Of a stretch of DNA of 64,000 nucleotides, positions 1-9,152 are shown in pieces. Below the pieces are notes generated by a model. It searched no databases. It was not told where the DNA came from and saw nothing but the letters and a program-made list of their open reading frames with translations. Origin of the DNA: Chloroflexota bacterium. Lineage in GTDB: Bacteria > Chloroflexota > Dormibacteria > Dormibacterales > Dormibacteraceae. A program made the translations under genes and the position numbers. The DNA is taken from NCBI GenBank assembly GCA_005883575.1, contig VBFH01000028.1, positions 25,948 through 89,947 of the forward strand, written 5' to 3'. Each line of letters opens with the position of its first letter. Position 1 is the first letter of the stretch.

Positions 1-1427
1 ATTCCGGTCGCAGCGATGACCTTGCCCGAAACCAGGACCTGGACGTGGGCGCCCTCGTACGGCCCGACGCCGGTCCCCTCGACGTAGACGGCGATTCCCA
101 TCCCGACGTTGTCGCCGGCCGGCTTGGGGCCGAGCAGAGCGAGCGCACGATCCAGCAGCTCCGGGTAGTTGCCGCTGTCGTAGACGACGGTGTTGCCGTC
201 CTGCCACGCGACGCCGACGTCATATGGAAAATCGTTGGCCCGGATCATGTTCCGCCGCCGGACCTCGATGCGGTCGAGGTTCAGGTCGGAGGCGATGGCG
301 TCGAGCGTGCGCTCCATCACAAAACACGCGTGCGGCCGCCCCGCGCCGCGATAGGGCGAGGTCGGGGTCGCGTTCGTGTACAGGTCGCGAAACCGCACCC
401 GGTAGCTGGGCAGCCGGTACGGCCCGGGTATCTGGGCCGCGGTGATGATCGGAAGGATGATCCCGTACGGCGTGTAGGCGCCGCCGTCATGGATGAAGTC
501 GTCACTGAGCGCGAGCACGCGGCCTTCGGCGTCGAAGCCGACGTCGACCTCGTGGACCTGACCGCGCTCCTGGTTGACCGCGGTGAAGTGCTCCTGCCGG
601 TCCTCGGTCCATTTGACCGGCCGCCCGAGCTGCATTGCGGCGAATGGGACCAGGAGCTCGTCGGGATAAAACAGCATGATCTTGGGCCCGAACCCCCCGC
701 CCACGTCCGGTGCGATGACCTCCACGCTCGACTCGGGCAGTCCGAACAGCACCGCCAGGCCGCCGCGGATCGAAGTCGGCGACTGGGTGGAGTCGTACAC
801 GGTCAGCTTGCGCTCTTCTGATGACCAGCTCGCCCAAACCGCGCGCGCTTCCATTGGGCTCGCGGCGCCGCGCTCGAAACGCAGCCGCAGATGCTTGCGC
901 CGCGGCGCATTGGCGAGCGCCGCGTCGACGTCTCCCACGACCTGCTGCATCTCCGCAGCCACGTTGCCAGGCACGTCCTGGTGCACGAGATGCTCGGCGA
1001 GCGCAGCCGCCTCGGGCGTGATCACGACCGGCAGGGCCTCGTACTCCACCTGCACAAGCTCGGCCGCGTCCTCTGCCAGGTACCTGGTTTCGGCGATCAC
1101 GAAGGCGACCGCCTCGCCCGCGTAGCGGACGACCTCAGAGGCGAGGCAGCGCTGCGTGCGGCCGTGCGTGAGGTTGGGATGCGGGATGAGCAGCGGTAGG
1201 TCAATGGCGCCGAACGGGAGATCGGCGGCGGTGTAGACGGCCACGACTCCCGGCATCTCGCGCGCGGCGCTGACGTCAATCGACTGGACGCGCGCGTGCG
1301 CGTACGGCGAGCGCACAAAGCAGCATTCGAGCGCGCCGCCGATGTCGTCGGTGAAGCGCCCTTTGCCCCGGAGGAGTCGGTCGTCCTCTACACGCTGAAC
1401 TGGAGCGCCGAACCAGCGTGTGGTCAT
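1..1427 (-). CDS. Xanthine dehydrogenase/CO dehydrogenase-family molybdopterin-binding large subunit (3' end runs off window)
   Basis: Reverse translation from ATG at 1427 gives MTTRWFGAPVQRVEDDRLLRGKGRFTDDIGGALECCFVRSPYAHARVQSIDVSAAREMPGVVAVYTAADLP; SPYRGAGRPHACFVMER lies near 315-365. Absent from the ORF track because it has no stop in the window. ATGA overlap with upstream FeS subunit. Confidence 0.9.
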   Translation of the reverse strand, partial: MTTRWFGAPVQRVEDDRLLRGKGRFTDDIGGALECCFVRSPYAHARVQSIDVSAAREMPGVVAVYTAADLPFGAIDLPLLIPHPNLTHGRTQRCLASEVVRYAGEAVAFVIAETRYLAEDAAELVQVEYEALPVVITPEAAALAEHLVHQDVPGNVAAEMQQVVGDVDAALANAPRRKHLRLRFERGAASPMEARAVWASWSSEERKLTVYDSTQSPTSIRGGLAVLFGLPESSVEVIAPDVGGGFGPKIMLFYPDELLVPFAAMQLGRPVKWTEDRQEHFTAVNQERGQVHEVDVGFDAEGRVLALSDDFIHDGGAYTPYGIILPIITAAQIPGPYRLPSYRVRFRDLYTNATPTSPYRGAGRPHACFVMERTLDAIASDLNLDRIEVRRRNMIRANDFPYDVGVAWQDGNTVVYDSGNYPELLDRALALLGPKPAGDNVGMGIAVYVEGTGVGPYEGAHVQVLVSGKVIAATG

Positions 1428-1879
1428 TTGGCCCTGAGCTCGACGGCGCGGCTGACCGCCCGCCGGATCGACGCGTAGCCGGTGCAGCGGCACAGGTTTC
1501 CCGCGATGCCTTCCTCGATCTGCTGTGCTGTCGGCTGCGGATGCCGGGCCAGCAACCCAACCACTGACATGACGAAGCCCGGCGTGCAAAACCCGCACTG
1601 CAAGCCGTGGCATTCGTGAAACGCCTGCTGCACGGGATGGAGCGGCTCACCGTCGCGGGCCAGGCCTTCGATGGTGGTGATCTCGTGCCCCTCCGCCTGG
1701 ACGCCCAGCATCAGGCACGACCGCACAGGCTCGCCATCAAGGAGCACGGTGCAGCAGCCACACACGCCGTGCTCGCAGCCAACGTGGGTCCCGGTCAGCC
1801 CGAGGTCGTGCCGGAGGTGGTCGGCGAGCAGGCGGCGCGGGTCGATGGGCGCCGGATGCTCGACGCCGTTCACATTCAC
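1424..1879 (-). CDS. 2Fe-2S subunit of Mo-hydroxylase (CoxS-like)
   Basis: CEHGVCGCCTVLLDG and CGFCTPGF...GNLCRCTGY motifs. Confidence 0.95.
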   Translation of the reverse strand: MNVNGVEHPAPIDPRRLLADHLRHDLGLTGTHVGCEHGVCGCCTVLLDGEPVRSCLMLGVQAEGHEITTIEGLARDGEPLHPVQQAFHECHGLQCGFCTPGFVMSVVGLLARHPQPTAQQIEEGIAGNLCRCTGYASIRRAVSRAVELRAK

Positions 1880-2628
1880 GCGGCGAAAGCCTTGTCCGCC
1901 AGGACCCGAACGAGATGGAGCCGAAAGTCGGGGGTCGCTTCCAGGTCGCCGCTCGGCTCGAGGCCGCGAGCCGGATCGCGAGGGTCGGCAAGCACCGGCG
2001 TCGGCGCGACGCCAAACAGCGCCAGGCGGTCATCTGCCCGCACGACGCCCGCGAGGGCGAAGTCGCCGTGACGTCGCGACTCCTCGAGGATGAGGGACGG
2101 CTGCCGCGAAGCTGGAAACCACGCTTCGACGAGTAGCTCATCGGGCGCGAGAGCGGTCTCGAACACCCCGACGAAGAACTGGTCGGCGGCGATCGTCCGC
2201 TCGCCGCGCGCTGAGCGCGCGACCACGCGACCCCCGAGCGCGAGCAGGACGGCTGGGAGCTCTGACGCCGGGTCGGCGTGGGCGAGGCTGCCGCACACGG
2301 TTCCCCGGTTGCGGATCACGCGGTGTGCCACGAGCGTTATCGCCGAGCTGAGCAGGGGACATATGCGCGCCACGACCTCCGAATCCTCGACCGCCGCCTG
2401 GCGCACCAAAGCCTGCACGGCGACCCCGCCGTCGCGCTCATAGATCCGGTCGAGGGCCGCGATCCCGTTGATGTCGACGAGGTGCTTCGGGCGGGCGAGA
2501 CGGAAGTTCAGGAGGGGAATGAGGGACTGGCCGCCCGCCAGCACCTTGGCGTCCTCGAGCGAGCCGAGCAGCGAGCACGCCTCGTGGACGGTCGCCGGCG
2601 TGTGGTACTGGAACGGCGGTGGTTTCAA
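1876..2628 (-). CDS. FAD-binding subunit of Mo-hydroxylase (CoxM-like)
   Basis: KPPPFQYHTPATVHEACSLL...AGGQSLIPLLNFRLARP; TTG start inferred from 4-nt overlap (TTGA) with upstream gene. Confidence 0.9.
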   Translation of the reverse strand: MKPPPFQYHTPATVHEACSLLGSLEDAKVLAGGQSLIPLLNFRLARPKHLVDINGIAALDRIYERDGGVAVQALVRQAAVEDSEVVARICPLLSSAITLVAHRVIRNRGTVCGSLAHADPASELPAVLLALGGRVVARSARGERTIAADQFFVGVFETALAPDELLVEAWFPASRQPSLILEESRRHGDFALAGVVRADDRLALFGVAPTPVLADPRDPARGLEPSGDLEATPDFRLHLVRVLADKAFAA

Positions 2629-3407
2629 GTCTCGAGCATCGCGACGGCGCGGCATAGGGCAGCCTCGCCACCCTGAAATCGCCAGGGAAAGCAGCCGAAT
2701 AGGATCTTCCTGTCCAGTACCTCGTCGATCTGACCGCCGAGGTTCTCGATGTGCACCACATCATGCGGGAACAGCAGCGTGTGCATGATCTGGTAGTCGG
2801 CCTTCGGGAAGATGTCATCGAGGCTGCGGCCCAGCTTTCGCTCCGCCTCCTCTGCCTCGTCCGCGCGAATCCTCCTGATCACGGTGTTCATAGGGTGGTC
2901 CGCGCTGCCCGCGTCGACGGCGATCCATCGCACACCGCGCTCGAGCACCCACTCCGCGAAGTCGCGCGTCGGGCCGGGGTGGCGGATGAAGTACTTCGTC
3001 TCGTCGAGCTCGGCGCGGTCGGTCCAGTTCTCCGGGTAATGGCGGTGATAGCCAGTGTGGATGATCAGGATGTCGCCGCGCTCAACGCGAAGGCCGGTGT
3101 CCTTCTCCCAGCGCTCGAAGTGCGCGGGACCGTAGAGGTCGTAGTCGCCGACGCCCATGCTCTCCAGGTCGACCACGCACGCCGGGCCGATCAGGAAATC
3201 GAGAGGCAGGTCGCCGATGAACTTGCCGCCGGTCATGAAGTGCGCCGGCGCGTCGAGGTGCGTGCTGACGTGCAGCGTCATCGTGATCTCCTGGCCGCCC
3301 GCCTTCTCGAAGGCCAGGCGCTTGATCCAGCGAATCGCGGGTCCTGGGTAGCCGGCGAACGCCGGCGTGTGGAGGGAGAAATCCTGCGTCAGGTCGAGAA
3401 ATCTCAC
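2625..3407 (-). CDS. Cyclase-family protein (kynurenine formamidase-like metal-dependent hydrolase)
   Basis: VRFLDLTQDFSLHTPAFAGYPGPAIRW...HVSTHLDAPAHFMTGGKFIGDLPLDFLIGPACVVDLE; HxxxxDxPxH motif; GTG start overlaps upstream stop. Confidence 0.85.
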   Translation of the reverse strand: MRFLDLTQDFSLHTPAFAGYPGPAIRWIKRLAFEKAGGQEITMTLHVSTHLDAPAHFMTGGKFIGDLPLDFLIGPACVVDLESMGVGDYDLYGPAHFERWEKDTGLRVERGDILIIHTGYHRHYPENWTDRAELDETKYFIRHPGPTRDFAEWVLERGVRWIAVDAGSADHPMNTVIRRIRADEAEEAERKLGRSLDDIFPKADYQIMHTLLFPHDVVHIENLGGQIDEVLDRKILFGCFPWRFQGGEAALCRAVAMLET

Positions 3408-4861
3408 CTGACGAGCAGGGCCCGCTGGACTTTGCCCATCGCGTTGCGAGGCAGCTTGTCCAGCTTGACCACTCGCTTCGGGCATTTATAGGACGCGAGG
3501 CGCTCCTGAGCGAACGCGATGAGCTCACTCTCCACGAGCGGCTGCGAGCCCGACGGCACCACGAACGCCGTGACCTCCTCTCCCCATCTCTCGCTGGGCA
3601 CGCCCGCAACCGCAACCTCGTGCACCGCCGGATGAGCCTCGAGCACGAGCTCGACCTCGCGCGGGTAGACGTTGAAGCCGCCGGTGATGATGAGCTCCTT
3701 GATCCGGCCGCGGATCGCCAGCGACCCATCTTCGCCGATCTCGCCGACATCGCCCGTGCGGAAGAACCCGTCATCGGTGAAGGCCTCCCTCGTCGCCTCG
3801 GGGTTGCGCCAGTAACCCTTGAAGACCTGCCCGCCTTTGAGCAGCACCTCATCCCGCTCGCCGAGCTTCACCTCCACTCCGGGAAACGGGTAGCCGACGC
3901 GTCCGGGTTGCCGCGGGCCGTCGCAGGGATTGGTCACGACGATCCCGCCTTCGGTGATGCCGTAGCGCTCCACGGGCGCCTGGCCGAGAAGCTTCGCGCA
4001 GCGCTCGAAGAGCGCGGGCGGCAGCGGAGCCGAGCCACAGACGAAGACCCGGACTCGCGACAGGTCCGCCGGATTTTGATCGAGCCATTCGCACAGGCGC
4101 TGGTACATCGACGGCACGCCGAAAAACATGGTGCCGCCGTGTGTGAGCTCGTGCACCACGTTCTCGGGCGTGAACGGAACGAGCACCGCACTGCCGCCGC
4201 TCAGCAACGTGCCGTGCAGCCCCATGCCCAGCCCATGCAGGTGGAAGAGCGGAAGCGCATGCACGAGCGTGTCTTGGGCGGTCCAGCGCCAGACCTCGAG
4301 CGCTCCCCGGCCCTGCGCGAGCAGGTTGCCGTGGTCGAGCAGAGCTCCCTTCGGCCGCCCGGTTGTGCCCGAGGTATAGAGAATTGCCGCCGGGCTCTCA
4401 GCGTCGAGCGGCGGCATCGGGGGCGTCAAGCCGCCCGGCAGGTCTTCGAACTGGACGACTTTGAAGCCGAGCTTCAGCACCGTCGCCGCCCGAGGGCTGT
4501 CGGTGAGAACAAGCACCGGCTCCGAGTCGCGCAGGATGTGCTCGGCTTCGGCGGAGTGGTAGTCGGGATTGATCATCACCGCGCAAGCGCCGGCTCGCTG
4601 CACGCCCAGATAAGCCACCACCCAGTCGAGCGAATTGGCCGCGTAGATCGCCACGCGATCGCCAGGTTTGACGCCTGACTCGTGTAGGCCACCCGCGACG
4701 CTTTCGGCATCGGCCCGCAGCGCGTCCCTGGTGATCTTGCGATCGCCCGTCCGAAGCACGACCTGGCGGCCAGGCGTCAGCAGCGCGTCGGGCAGGTTGC
4801 CGGCGCGAAGCTTTTGCCGAAGCTCGTCCTGCGCCGATGCGGTCAGGGCTTCACGCGCCAC
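3404..4861 (-). CDS. AMP-dependent acyl-CoA synthetase/ligase
   Basis: AILYTSGTTGRPKGALLDHGNL, YGITEGG, FFRTGDVGEIGEDGSLAIRGRIKELIITGGFNVYPREVE, YKCPKRVVKLDKLPRNAMGKVQR. Confidence 0.93.
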   Translation of the reverse strand: MAREALTASAQDELRQKLRAGNLPDALLTPGRQVVLRTGDRKITRDALRADAESVAGGLHESGVKPGDRVAIYAANSLDWVVAYLGVQRAGACAVMINPDYHSAEAEHILRDSEPVLVLTDSPRAATVLKLGFKVVQFEDLPGGLTPPMPPLDAESPAAILYTSGTTGRPKGALLDHGNLLAQGRGALEVWRWTAQDTLVHALPLFHLHGLGMGLHGTLLSGGSAVLVPFTPENVVHELTHGGTMFFGVPSMYQRLCEWLDQNPADLSRVRVFVCGSAPLPPALFERCAKLLGQAPVERYGITEGGIVVTNPCDGPRQPGRVGYPFPGVEVKLGERDEVLLKGGQVFKGYWRNPEATREAFTDDGFFRTGDVGEIGEDGSLAIRGRIKELIITGGFNVYPREVELVLEAHPAVHEVAVAGVPSERWGEEVTAFVVPSGSQPLVESELIAFAQERLASYKCPKRVVKLDKLPRNAMGKVQRALLVR

Positions 4862-4879
4862 GCGCCAAAGAATGACTGA

Positions 4880-5461
4880 TCAGCGCGCGCCGGTAGCCGA
4901 CGGGCGGACGCTCCGGCGCCGCTGCCAGAGCAGCATCGCCCCGAGCGCGAGCAGAGCCAGCAAGAAGGGAACCAGGACCGGCATCAACCCCGCCGCGAGA
5001 GACAGGGCGGCTGAGGAGACGTCCTCGAGGAACGACAGCGGCGGGCCGAGCAACACCACGTTGGCGAAGGGCCTGACCGCCGCTCTGCTGACGTGCACGG
5101 TCGCCGCGATCCCACCGCCGGCGAGCAGGCTGACGAGGACCGCGAGGCCGGAGTTCATCGAGGTCACCGTTCCGGTCTGGGACGCGAACAGGATCGCTCC
5201 GGCAGCGGTCGCCACCGGCAGCATCACAGCATGGCCGACCGAATCCAGAGCGGGCACCTTGTCGATCGCGAACTCGACCACCGCCAGAACGAGCAGTCCC
5301 CAGAAGGCGATGTCCGAGGCGAGCGCGTCGTAGGGCGGAGCGAGGTGGATCAGCCCCAACCTGGCCAGCAGGCTCACGATCAGGAGCGGCAGGGTGGCGT
5401 TGAGCCCGGTCGCACCCGCCAATCCGAATGCCGCCGGAAGTCCCATCAGGGCTGGATTCAT
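4880..5461 (-). CDS. DUF4126-like integral membrane protein
   Basis: MNPALMGLPAAFGLAGATGLNATLPLLIVSLLARLG...; multiple hydrophobic helices. Confidence 0.75.
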   Translation of the reverse strand: MNPALMGLPAAFGLAGATGLNATLPLLIVSLLARLGLIHLAPPYDALASDIAFWGLLVLAVVEFAIDKVPALDSVGHAVMLPVATAAGAILFASQTGTVTSMNSGLAVLVSLLAGGGIAATVHVSRAAVRPFANVVLLGPPLSFLEDVSSAALSLAAGLMPVLVPFLLALLALGAMLLWQRRRSVRPSATGAR

Positions 5462-5491
5462 CTCACCCTGTTTCTACCACGCTTCGCGGGA

Positions 5492-6814
5492 CTACTCCCG
5501 GGCAACGACCTCCGCGGGTTCTCGCTCCACGTCCCGGATGTGACCGGGTCGCAGCAGCTGGTACAGGACGATCGCGCTCAGCGCACCCAGGCCTAGGTTG
5601 TTGAAGGTCAGGGTCAGTCCGCCGAGGTGAATGGGTATCGCCTGCGTGGCGGGGATGCCCGCCGCGATGATCAAGGGAATCGCGGCCACGGCGAGGTTCG
5701 CGCGTTTCGAGAAATCCACCCTGGCATCAACCCAGATCTTGCCGCCGATGACCGCGATCAGGCCGAACAGGTACATCTCGATGCCGCCCTGGACGCTGAC
5801 CGGGATGCTGCGGACCAGCGCGCCGAACATCGGGATGAATCCCAAGAGGATTGCGAAGATCGCGGCGACCACGAAGACCATGATCGAGAAAACGCGCGTG
5901 ATGCCCATGACGCCGATGTTCTCGGCGTAGGTCGTCTCTCCGGTGCCGCCAAGCAAGCCGCTGATCGTGGTGGCCAGACCATCTCCCATGAAGGTCCGCC
6001 CCAGCATGGGGCTGAGGTCGCGTTTCATGATGCCGCTGATCGCGTAGACGTGGCCCGCGTTCTCGGCGACCAGGATCACCGGGATGAAGAAGAACAGGCT
6101 CAGCTCGGAGCCGAACTGGCTGAAGTCGGGAAAGCTGAAGGACGGCACGCCCACAAGCGACGCCTGACCGATGGCGTTGAAGTCGATGTGGCACGCCGAC
6201 TTGGCGCCCGAGCACGGCGGATACACGATCGAGACCACGTAGCCGACCACGATGCCGATGAGCACCGGCAGCAAGCGCGGGAACCCGCGGAGATACACGG
6301 CGGCCGCGACGGCGGCGAGCAGCGTCACGGTGGCGGTGAACGGCTCGCCGGCGTAGTTGCCCGTGGCCGCGCTGGCCAGCGCAAGCCCGATCACGGCAAC
6401 CACCGTGCCGGTCACCACCGGCGGCAGCAGGTAGCGGATCGGGTTCACGCCGACGACGTGAACCACGGCGCCGATGATCAAGTAGATAACGCCTGCGATC
6501 ACGATTCCGGCATAAGCGAGGCCGTGATTTGGATTCTGTGCTCCCTGCACGGCCAGCACCGAGCCGATGAAGGAAAAGCTCGAGCCCAGGTAGCTCGGGA
6601 CCTTGAACCCGGTGACAGCGAGGAAGATCAAGGTCGCGACCCCGCTGAAAAAAATCACCGTGTTGGGATTGAAGCCGAGGATCAATGGCACCAGGACCGT
6701 GGCGCCGAACATCGCCATCACGTGCTGCAATCCCATGAGGATGGTCTGGGGCCAAGGAAGCCGATCCTCGGGGTAGACGACGTCCCGCTCGCGTGTCCCT
6801 ACAGCGACCGCCAT
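5492..6814 (-). CDS. Uracil/xanthine permease (NCS2/nucleobase:cation symporter-2 family)
   Basis: MAVAVGTRERDVVYPEDRLPWPQTILMGLQHVMAMFGATVLVPLILGFNPNTVIFFSG...; RBS GGAGGGAGCGCT before ATG; the longer track ORF to 7876 is antisense to the next gene. Confidence 0.92.
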   Translation of the reverse strand: MAVAVGTRERDVVYPEDRLPWPQTILMGLQHVMAMFGATVLVPLILGFNPNTVIFFSGVATLIFLAVTGFKVPSYLGSSFSFIGSVLAVQGAQNPNHGLAYAGIVIAGVIYLIIGAVVHVVGVNPIRYLLPPVVTGTVVAVIGLALASAATGNYAGEPFTATVTLLAAVAAAVYLRGFPRLLPVLIGIVVGYVVSIVYPPCSGAKSACHIDFNAIGQASLVGVPSFSFPDFSQFGSELSLFFFIPVILVAENAGHVYAISGIMKRDLSPMLGRTFMGDGLATTISGLLGGTGETTYAENIGVMGITRVFSIMVFVVAAIFAILLGFIPMFGALVRSIPVSVQGGIEMYLFGLIAVIGGKIWVDARVDFSKRANLAVAAIPLIIAAGIPATQAIPIHLGGLTLTFNNLGLGALSAIVLYQLLRPGHIRDVEREPAEVVARE

Positions 6815-6880
6815 AGCGCTCCCTCCATGGGCCCGGCCCCCACCGCAGCGGCACAGGCTCGGCGCTAAGGTAAGCCCCCC

Positions 6881-8110
6881 GTGTGGGCTTTGCAAGATGC
6901 GCGTCTTCCGGACGGCGCGAGGGCCGACATCGTGGTCGACGGCGAGCTGGTAACCGGGGTGGGCCCCGGGGCTGCGGATGGGGTTGCGGACCGGGTCGAC
7001 GCCTCGGGAAAACTCGTGCTTCCCGCCTTCATCGACGGCCACGTCCACCTCGACAAGGTCCTGATCCGGGACGAGTTGCGCGAGCACGACGGCACGCTGG
7101 CCGGCGCGATCGAGGCCATCCACGAACGCAAGCGCCGCTACACGGTCGATGACGTGCGCGCCCGCGCGAGCGCCATGATCGCGGATTCGGTGCGGCTCGG
7201 CACGACCCGACTTCGCTCCCACGTCGATGTCGACACCATCGGCGGCCTGACCCCGCTGGAGGGCGTGATGGCCGCTGCGGCGGATTGTGCGGACATCGCC
7301 GACGTACGCACGACCGCGTTTCCGCAGGAGGGCCTTCTCCGCGACCGCGGCGCTTACGAGTTGATGGAGGCCGCTCTCGAGGCAGGCGCCGATGTCGTTG
7401 GCGGGATGCCGCACTGGGAGCTCGACGAGGCGTCCCAACGTCAGCACGTTCGCCTCTGCTTTGACCTCGCCGAGCGTTTTAACCGGGACATCGACATGCA
7501 TGTGGACGAGACCGACGACGGAGGCGTCCGGACTCTGGAGATGGTGGCGGACGAGGCCCTGGAGCGCGGCTACGTCGGGCGCGTCTGCGCAGGCCACGTT
7601 TGCTCGCTTGCCGCCGCAGACCACGACTACGCCGAGCGTGTGATCGAGAAGTGTCGACGCGCCGAGATCTCGATCGCGGCCAATCCTGTGACAAATCTGG
7701 TCCTGCAGGGTCGCGGCGACCGTGGCCTGATCCGGCGCGGCACGACGCGCATCGGCGAGTTTCGCGCGGCTGGGGTCAACGTGCTGTTCGGGCAGGATTG
7801 CGTCAAGGACGGGTTTTATCCCTTCGGGCGAGGCTCCATGCTCGAGGTCGCGCTGATCTCGGCTCACGCCGCCCACCTGACGAACCGCTCCGACCTGGAT
7901 TTTGTCCTGCGCGCCATTAGCGATGGCCCTGCCCAGGCCATGCGGCTCACCGACTACGGCTTACGGCCGGGAGCGCGCGCCGATTTTCAGCTTCTGCCCG
8001 TACTGACGTGGAGCGAAGCACTGCGCCTTCAGCCGCTGCCCGAGAAGGTGTGGTTTCGCGGACGATTGGTCGCCGAGAACTCGGTGCGTTCCGTGATGTA
8101 CCGCCGTTAG
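6881..8110 (+). CDS. Cytosine deaminase-like amidohydrolase (copy A)
   Basis: LPAFIDGHVHLDKV, RSHVDVD, HVDETDDG, GHVCSLAA, FGQDCVKDGFYPFGRG; GTG start. Confidence 0.88.
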   Translation: MWALQDARLPDGARADIVVDGELVTGVGPGAADGVADRVDASGKLVLPAFIDGHVHLDKVLIRDELREHDGTLAGAIEAIHERKRRYTVDDVRARASAMIADSVRLGTTRLRSHVDVDTIGGLTPLEGVMAAAADCADIADVRTTAFPQEGLLRDRGAYELMEAALEAGADVVGGMPHWELDEASQRQHVRLCFDLAERFNRDIDMHVDETDDGGVRTLEMVADEALERGYVGRVCAGHVCSLAAADHDYAERVIEKCRRAEISIAANPVTNLVLQGRGDRGLIRRGTTRIGEFRAAGVNVLFGQDCVKDGFYPFGRGSMLEVALISAHAAHLTNRSDLDFVLRAISDGPAQAMRLTDYGLRPGARADFQLLPVLTWSEALRLQPLPEKVWFRGRLVAENSVRSVMYRR

Positions 8111-8129
8111 GCGGCCCGGCGTTTCTCGC

Positions 8130-8440
8130 CCCACCGACGTTTCGTAAGCGCCGATCTGACCCGAGCTCAACGCTTGGGCGATCTGGGGTAGATGCTGAAG
8201 CTGCTCGCCGACGCAGAGCCGGTCGGCGGCTGAGGTTTTCGACATCTGGCATTGGGTCGCCACCCAGGAGGGCGCACTCTGCGCGGCGAGCAAATGACCA
8301 GCGAGCTTCTTGGCGGCGGCGACCACCCGGGAGAGCTTGCCATGGAGCCGATCGACCAGCTCAGATAGCTCTCGGGCATCGATGAAGGAGTCGTTTTCAA
8401 CCTCGAGATCAGCGATTGCGACCGCCGGGCTTCCATGCAA
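8130..8440 (-). pseudogene. 5'-terminal fragment of a DUF222-type HNH endonuclease gene
   Basis: DARELSELVDRLHGKLSRVVAAAKKLAGHLLAAQSAPSWVATQCQMSKTSAADRLCVGEQLQHLPQIAQALSSGQIGAYETS aligns with N-terminus of the gene at 32778-33962, then homology stops; no HNH domain. Confidence 0.8.
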
Positions 8441-8513
8441 GAATTGGACGAAAATCAGTTCGCCCAGTCCAGCAAATCCATCTAAATTTACGTTGCGTCT
8501 GGTCGCCCAAGCT

Positions 8514-9152
8514 CTACCTCACCACCCCCTTCATAGCCCCTCTGCCAATCACGAGCACCGGCACCTGACTCCCGACCCCCGGCACCCGCCTCTGCCCCAG
8601 CACCCGCAGCCCCGCCGCCGCCAGCATCGGGTCGAGCCCCCTTCGCTCCGGGAAGCGCCTCAGCCGAAACAGCCGCCGCACATACCTCATCACCCCACTC
8701 GCCATGAAGTCGGCGAGCAGCCACCAACCCTCAAACCTCAACACCCGCGCGATCTCGGCAATCCCCGCCCGCTGATCCGCCCAGTGATGGAACGTCATCG
8801 TGCTGAAGACCAGATCGAACTGCGCGTCAGGAAACGGCAGGCGCTCAGCCCTTGCAACGCGAAAGGTGATACCGCTTCCCGCGGAGAGCATCGCCTGGGC
8901 CTCCTTCACCATCTCCGGCGCCGCGTCGACCCCCTCCAACCTCGCCCCTGCAAACAGACCCTCAGCCGACCGAAGCAGGCGGCCCGTCCCGCACCCGACG
9001 TCGAGGATCGCCCTCGCATCCCGCTTCTCCGAAACCGCCACCTCGAGCAGCGTCTTCTGCACCGGCTCGAGGATCAGCCGCTGCAGGTAGTGCCGGTCGT
9101 ACGTCGCCGCCCAACGGTTGAAGCGATCGACGTCGTGACCAGAAGCCCTCAA
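8514..9152 (-). CDS. Class I SAM-dependent methyltransferase
   Basis: ILDVGCGTGRLLRSAEGLF...DLVFSTMTFHHWADQRAGIAEIARVLRFEGWWLLADF; TTG start inferred. Confidence 0.88.
   Translation of the reverse strand: MRASGHDVDRFNRWAATYDRHYLQRLILEPVQKTLLEVAVSEKRDARAILDVGCGTGRLLRSAEGLFAGARLEGVDAAPEMVKEAQAMLSAGSGITFRVARAERLPFPDAQFDLVFSTMTFHHWADQRAGIAEIARVLRFEGWWLLADFMASGVMRYVRRLFRLRRFPERRGLDPMLAAAGLRVLGQRRVPGVGSQVPVLVIGRGAMKGVVR

Noticed and set aside
45-821. Plus-strand 258-aa ORF
   Set aside because: Antisense of the Mo-hydroxylase large subunit (1-1427, minus); translation has the Arg/Val/Gly/Asp-rich character of high-GC antisense frames and no family motif.
1-1427. Calling the first Mo-hydroxylase a carbon monoxide dehydrogenase
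   Set aside because: It has PYRGAGR rather than the form I AYXCSFR active-site motif, and is co-transcribed with a CoA ligase and cyclase; substrate left open.
3620-4678. Plus-strand 352-aa ORF
   Set aside because: Antisense to the CoA ligase with clear motifs on the minus strand.
5627-6868. Plus-strand 413-aa ORF rich in His/Asp/Arg
   Set aside because: Antisense of the NCS2 permease; low-complexity composition expected from complement of a membrane protein gene.
6815-7876. N-terminal extension of the permease ORF in the track
   Set aside because: Overlaps the amidohydrolase on the opposite strand; real start at 6814 has an RBS and matches permease N-termini.
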